DNA of 8,705 nucleotides. It comes from Burkholderiaceae bacterium. GTDB taxonomy: Bacteria; Pseudomonadota; Gammaproteobacteria; Burkholderiales; Burkholderiaceae_C. Location: NCBI GenBank assembly GCA_023268425.1, contig JALRFN010000192.1, positions 1 to 8,705 on the forward strand, written 5' to 3'. Positions 6,500 to 8,705 of the stretch are shown here, piece after piece. A model generated the notes under the pieces. That model searched no databases. It was not told the origin of the DNA and worked only from the letters and a program-made list of their open reading frames with translations. The number at the start of each line of letters is the position of its first letter. Within the stretch, counting starts at the first letter, position 1. Made by a program: the position numbers and the translations under genes.

Positions 6500-6907
6500 T
6501 CAGTCGGGCAAGACCGCCGTGGCTTCGATCTCCACCTTGGCACGGTCTTCCACCAAGGCCACCACCTGCACCATGGCCATGGCCGGAAAGTTGCGCCCCA
6601 GGTGCTTGCGGTAGGCCTGCCCGACCTCGGCCAAACGGGCCAGGTATTCGTGTTTGTCGGTCACATACCAAGTCAGGCGCACCAGATGTTCGGGTCCCAC
6701 CCCGGCCTCGGCCAAGACCTCGACGATGTTGGCCAAACACTGGTCGGTTTGCGCGACGAAGTCGTCGCTTTCGAATTCCTGTTGGCCGTTCCAGCCCACA
6801 TGGCCGCCCAGGTAAATCATGCGCCCCTGGGCCAGCACGCCGTTGGCGTAGCCTTTGGCGGGTTTCCAGTGCTTGGGGTGCAGCAGTTGGTGTGCGTAAT
6901 CGCTCAT
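6500..6907 (-). CDS. RidA-family (YjgF/YER057c/UK114) protein without the deaminase arginine
   Basis: Protein of 135 residues, close to the family's usual length of about 130. The fold signature is visible: GRMIYLGGHVGWN (28-40), FVAQTDQCLANIVEVLAEAG (50-69), LVRLTWYVTD (75-84) and VEIEATAVL (125-133). Archetypal RidA hydrolyses reactive enamines or imines and needs an arginine in the PARS segment near residue 105. Here the corresponding segment is NFPAMAMVQVVAL, with Met110 in its place, as in the Rid subfamilies lacking that activity; the EIEA segment is kept. The ATG at 6907 has AGGGAGA upstream. It starts 18 bases after the stop of the CoA ligase gene and is last in that operon, so it probably helps a nitrogen-containing or unstable intermediate of the same pathway, for example hydrolysing an enamine or imine by other residues or merely binding it. 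That role is inferred from context. Confidence 0.9.
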   Translation of the reverse strand: MSDYAHQLLHPKHWKPAKGYANGVLAQGRMIYLGGHVGWNGQQEFESDDFVAQTDQCLANIVEVLAEAGVGPEHLVRLTWYVTDKHEYLARLAEVGQAYRKHLGRNFPAMAMVQVVALVEDRAKVEIEATAVLPD

Positions 6908-6925
6908 GTTCGGGTCTCCCTGTGC

Positions 6926-8554
6926 TCAATGGCTCTCGCGCAGTCGAAAGCGCTGAATCTTGCCCGTCTGCGTCTTGGGCAGCGCATCAATGAATTTCAC
7001 CGACCGCGGATACTTGTACGGCGCAATCGTCGCTTTGACGTGGTCTTGCAGCGCCTTCACGGTCTCGTCGCTGGCGGCCACACCCGCTTTCAAGACCACG
7101 TGCGCCTGCACGATTTGCCCACGCGCCTCGTCGGCCACACCAATCACCCCGCACTCGGCCACAAAGGGGTGGCGCAACAAAGCGGCCTCCACTTCCGGGC
7201 CCGCGATGTTGTAGCCCGCAGAAACAATCATGTCGTCGTTGCGTGCCGCGAAGTGGAAATAGCCATCGGCGTCGCGCACAAAGGTGTCGCCCGTGATGTT
7301 CCAGCCGTCGCGCACATAGTTGCGCTGGCGATCGTCGTGCAAGTAGCGACAGCCCGTGGGCCCGCGCACGGCCAAGCGCCCAGGCGTGCCATCGGGCACC
7401 GGGTTCATGTCGTCGTCCACAATGCGCGCCTCGTAACCGCTGACGGGACGGCCGGTACACGCCGGATGCGAATCGCCAAAGCGGTTGGAGATGAAGATGT
7501 GCAACATCTCCGTGGCCCCGATCCCGTCCAACATCTCTTTGCCCGTTTTGCTTTTCCAGTCTTCGTAAACCGGCGCTGGCAAGGTTTCTCCGGCCGACAC
7601 CGCACAGCGCAAAGACGACAAGTCGGCTCCGGCGTCCATGGCCTGCAGCATGACGCGATAGGCCGTGGGCGCGGTGAAGCACACGGTGGCGCGGTGGCGC
7701 TGGATGATCTCAATCATGTTGGGCGGCGACGCGTCCTCCAACAGCGTGGCCGTGGCGCCAAATCGCAACGGGAACACCGCCAAGCCACCCAAGCCAAAGG
7801 TAAAGGCCAAGGGGGGCGAGCCCACAAACACATCGTCGGGTGTGACTTGCAAGACCTCTTTGGCGTAGCCATCGGCAATGACCAAGATGTCGCGGTGAAA
7901 GTGCATGGTGGCTTTGGGCTTGCCCGTGGTGCCGCTGGTGAAACCCAACAAAGCCACGTCGTCGCGCCCAGTGCGCACCGCATTGAATTTGACCGGCTTG
8001 GACAAGGCCGCACGGTCCAACTCGCTGTCGTGATTGGCCGTACCGTCAAAGGACACCACTTGCTTCAAGAAGGCGGAGCCCACCGCCGCTTGCGCCAACT
8101 CGTCCATCATGCGGCTGTCGCACAAGGCCAGCTTGATTTCCGCCATGTCGATGATGGCGCTCAACTCGGTGGCACGCAGCAAGGGCATGGTGTTGACCAC
8201 CACCGCTCCGGCTTTGGTGGCGGCCAACCAACAAGCCACCATGGCCGGGTTGTTGCCCGAGCGGATCAAAACCCTGTTGCCAGGCTGCACGCCGTAGTCT
8301 TGAACCAAAGTGTGGGCCAAACGGTTGGTCCAGTCGGTGAGTTCTTTGTAGGTGCGTTGCCGGCCATTGCCAATCAAGGCCACATGGTCGCCAAAGCCCT
8401 TGTCGACCATGGCATCGGTCAAGGCCACGCCCACATTCAGGTATTCGGGGTAAGGAAAGTCCTCCAGCAAAAACTCGGGCCACTGCTCGGGGGGCGGCAA
8501 GTTGTTGCGACAAAAGGTGTCCACGTGGGCACTGGGGCCAAGGGCTTGGCGCAT
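6926..8554 (-). CDS. Aromatic acid-CoA ligase, 2-aminobenzoate/benzoate-CoA ligase-like
   Basis: Protein of 542 residues, a class I adenylate-forming ligase that turns an acid, ATP and CoA into acyl-CoA. Motifs: P-loop FTSGTTGKPK (205-214), GSPPLAFTFGLGG (245-257) on the acid-binding side, GATEM (346-350), TGD (421-423), ARNDDMIVSAGYNIAGPEVE (437-456) spanning the hinge, and catalytic Lys532 in TQTGKIQRF. The N-terminal segment HVDTFCRNNLPPPEQWPEF and PGNRVLIRSGNNPAM (91-105) followed by NTMPLLRATEL recall 2-aminobenzoate-CoA ligases (AbmG) and related benzoate-CoA ligases, which lets me suggest an aromatic acid. Substrate identity needs assay; a hydroxybenzoate or cyclic acid is possible. 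The ATG at 8554 is chosen for AGGAGA seven bases upstream; the frame stays open beyond it inside the preceding dehydrogenase gene. It sits 25 bases after that gene and 18 before the RidA gene, so the three form one operon. Confidence 0.9.
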   Translation of the reverse strand: MRQALGPSAHVDTFCRNNLPPPEQWPEFLLEDFPYPEYLNVGVALTDAMVDKGFGDHVALIGNGRQRTYKELTDWTNRLAHTLVQDYGVQPGNRVLIRSGNNPAMVACWLAATKAGAVVVNTMPLLRATELSAIIDMAEIKLALCDSRMMDELAQAAVGSAFLKQVVSFDGTANHDSELDRAALSKPVKFNAVRTGRDDVALLGFTSGTTGKPKATMHFHRDILVIADGYAKEVLQVTPDDVFVGSPPLAFTFGLGGLAVFPLRFGATATLLEDASPPNMIEIIQRHRATVCFTAPTAYRVMLQAMDAGADLSSLRCAVSAGETLPAPVYEDWKSKTGKEMLDGIGATEMLHIFISNRFGDSHPACTGRPVSGYEARIVDDDMNPVPDGTPGRLAVRGPTGCRYLHDDRQRNYVRDGWNITGDTFVRDADGYFHFAARNDDMIVSAGYNIAGPEVEAALLRHPFVAECGVIGVADEARGQIVQAHVVLKAGVAASDETVKALQDHVKATIAPYKYPRSVKFIDALPKTQTGKIQRFRLRESH

Positions 8555-8560
8555 GGGCTG

Positions 8561-8566
8561 TCTCCT
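8561..8566 (-). promoter_or_regulatory. Ribosome binding site of the aromatic acid-CoA ligase (decides the start)
   Basis: AGGAGA on the minus strand, about six bases before the ATG at 8554, lying in the 25-base gap after the upstream dehydrogenase stop. It fixes this start over in-frame codons further upstream. Confidence 0.75.
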
Positions 8567-8579
8567 GAGGGCTGCGGCG

Positions 8580-8705
8580 TCACTGCAAGGCTTGCCGCGC
8601 AATGATGACCTTTTGAACGTCTGAGGCGCCTTCATAAATGCGCAGCGCCCGAATTTCGCGGTACAGACGCTCGACCACGCTGCCGCTGCGCACGCCATCG
8701 CCCCC
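8580..8705 (-). CDS. Acyl-CoA dehydrogenase, C-terminal end, cut by the window edge
   Basis: The last 41 codons, ending at TGA 8582-8580. The peptide includes VVERLYREIRALRIYEGASD followed by VQKVIIARQAL, the standard C-terminus of acyl-CoA dehydrogenases. The Glu in RIYEGAS is at the catalytic base position of medium- and short-chain enzymes, unlike the other dehydrogenase in this window. The protein would desaturate an acyl-CoA with FAD and pass electrons to electron-transferring flavoprotein. The body of the gene, with its FAD-binding domain, lies past the window. It precedes the aromatic acid-CoA ligase gene by 25 bases and is probably co-transcribed with it and the RidA gene. Its frame differs from that of the ligase's upstream open extension. 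Confidence 0.88.
   Translation of the reverse strand, partial: GGDGVRSGSVVERLYREIRALRIYEGASDVQKVIIARQALQ

Noticed and set aside
6470..6502. Short inverted repeats (GAGG/CCTC, TGAGC/GCTCA) between the convergent oxidoreductase and RidA genes as a bidirectional terminator
   Set aside because: One stem is four pairs, and the other leaves a two-base loop and overlaps the RidA stop codon. Neither has a T-tract.
6602..8605. A 667-codon open frame on the plus strand opposite the aromatic acid-CoA ligase and RidA genes
   Set aside because: It is rich in His, Gly, Arg and Val with no recognisable domain, and lies antisense to clear ligase motifs. In GC-rich DNA such long antisense frames are expected shadows.

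Overview
The window is GC-rich, gene-dense bacterial DNA with short intergenic gaps, most starts preceded by purine-rich ribosome binding sites, and a strong preference for codons ending in G or C. The mix of acyl-CoA dehydrogenases, CoA ligases, a RidA protein and a nitronate monooxygenase, together with the codon style (frequent TTG for Leu), suggests a heterotrophic betaproteobacterium, probably Burkholderiales/Comamonadaceae. That placement is inferred from general resemblance, not from a search.

Layout, left to right. Positions 1-425 (+) hold the 3' end of a nitronate monooxygenase gene. It converges with 472-1353 (-), a secreted alpha/beta hydrolase of dienelactone-hydrolase type. Upstream of the hydrolase on the same strand is an EamA/DMT-family transporter (1533-2396). 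Positions 2397-2585 are gene-free but carry what may be a frameshifted gene remnant. Next comes a two-gene minus-strand unit: an acyl-CoA dehydrogenase (4163-5326) followed 14 bases later by an AMP-forming acyl-CoA ligase (2586-4148). Across a 136-base divergent intergenic region lies a plus-strand zinc-free MDR/quinone-oxidoreductase gene (5463-6455). It converges with a second minus-strand operon read from the right edge inward: the last 41 codons of another acyl-CoA dehydrogenase (8580-8705), a CoA ligase resembling 2-aminobenzoate/benzoate-CoA ligases (6926-8554), and a RidA-family protein (6500-6907).

How the genes work together. Two independent modules each pair an acyl-CoA dehydrogenase with a CoA ligase. 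This is the standard way to activate a free carboxylic acid to its CoA thioester and begin beta-oxidation-like breakdown. The right-hand operon looks like part of an aerobic CoA-dependent aromatic acid pathway (2-aminobenzoate or a related acid). The left-hand one is better suited to a branched or medium/long aliphatic acyl-CoA (isovaleryl/long-chain/citronellyl-CoA dehydrogenase type). Substrates are inferred from family resemblance. I see no RNA genes, CRISPR arrays, insertion sequences or phage genes. I found no convincing previously undescribed system. The points most worth checking are the RidA protein lacking its deaminase arginine, the two dehydrogenases with differently placed catalytic bases, and the possible gene remnant at 2431-2590.
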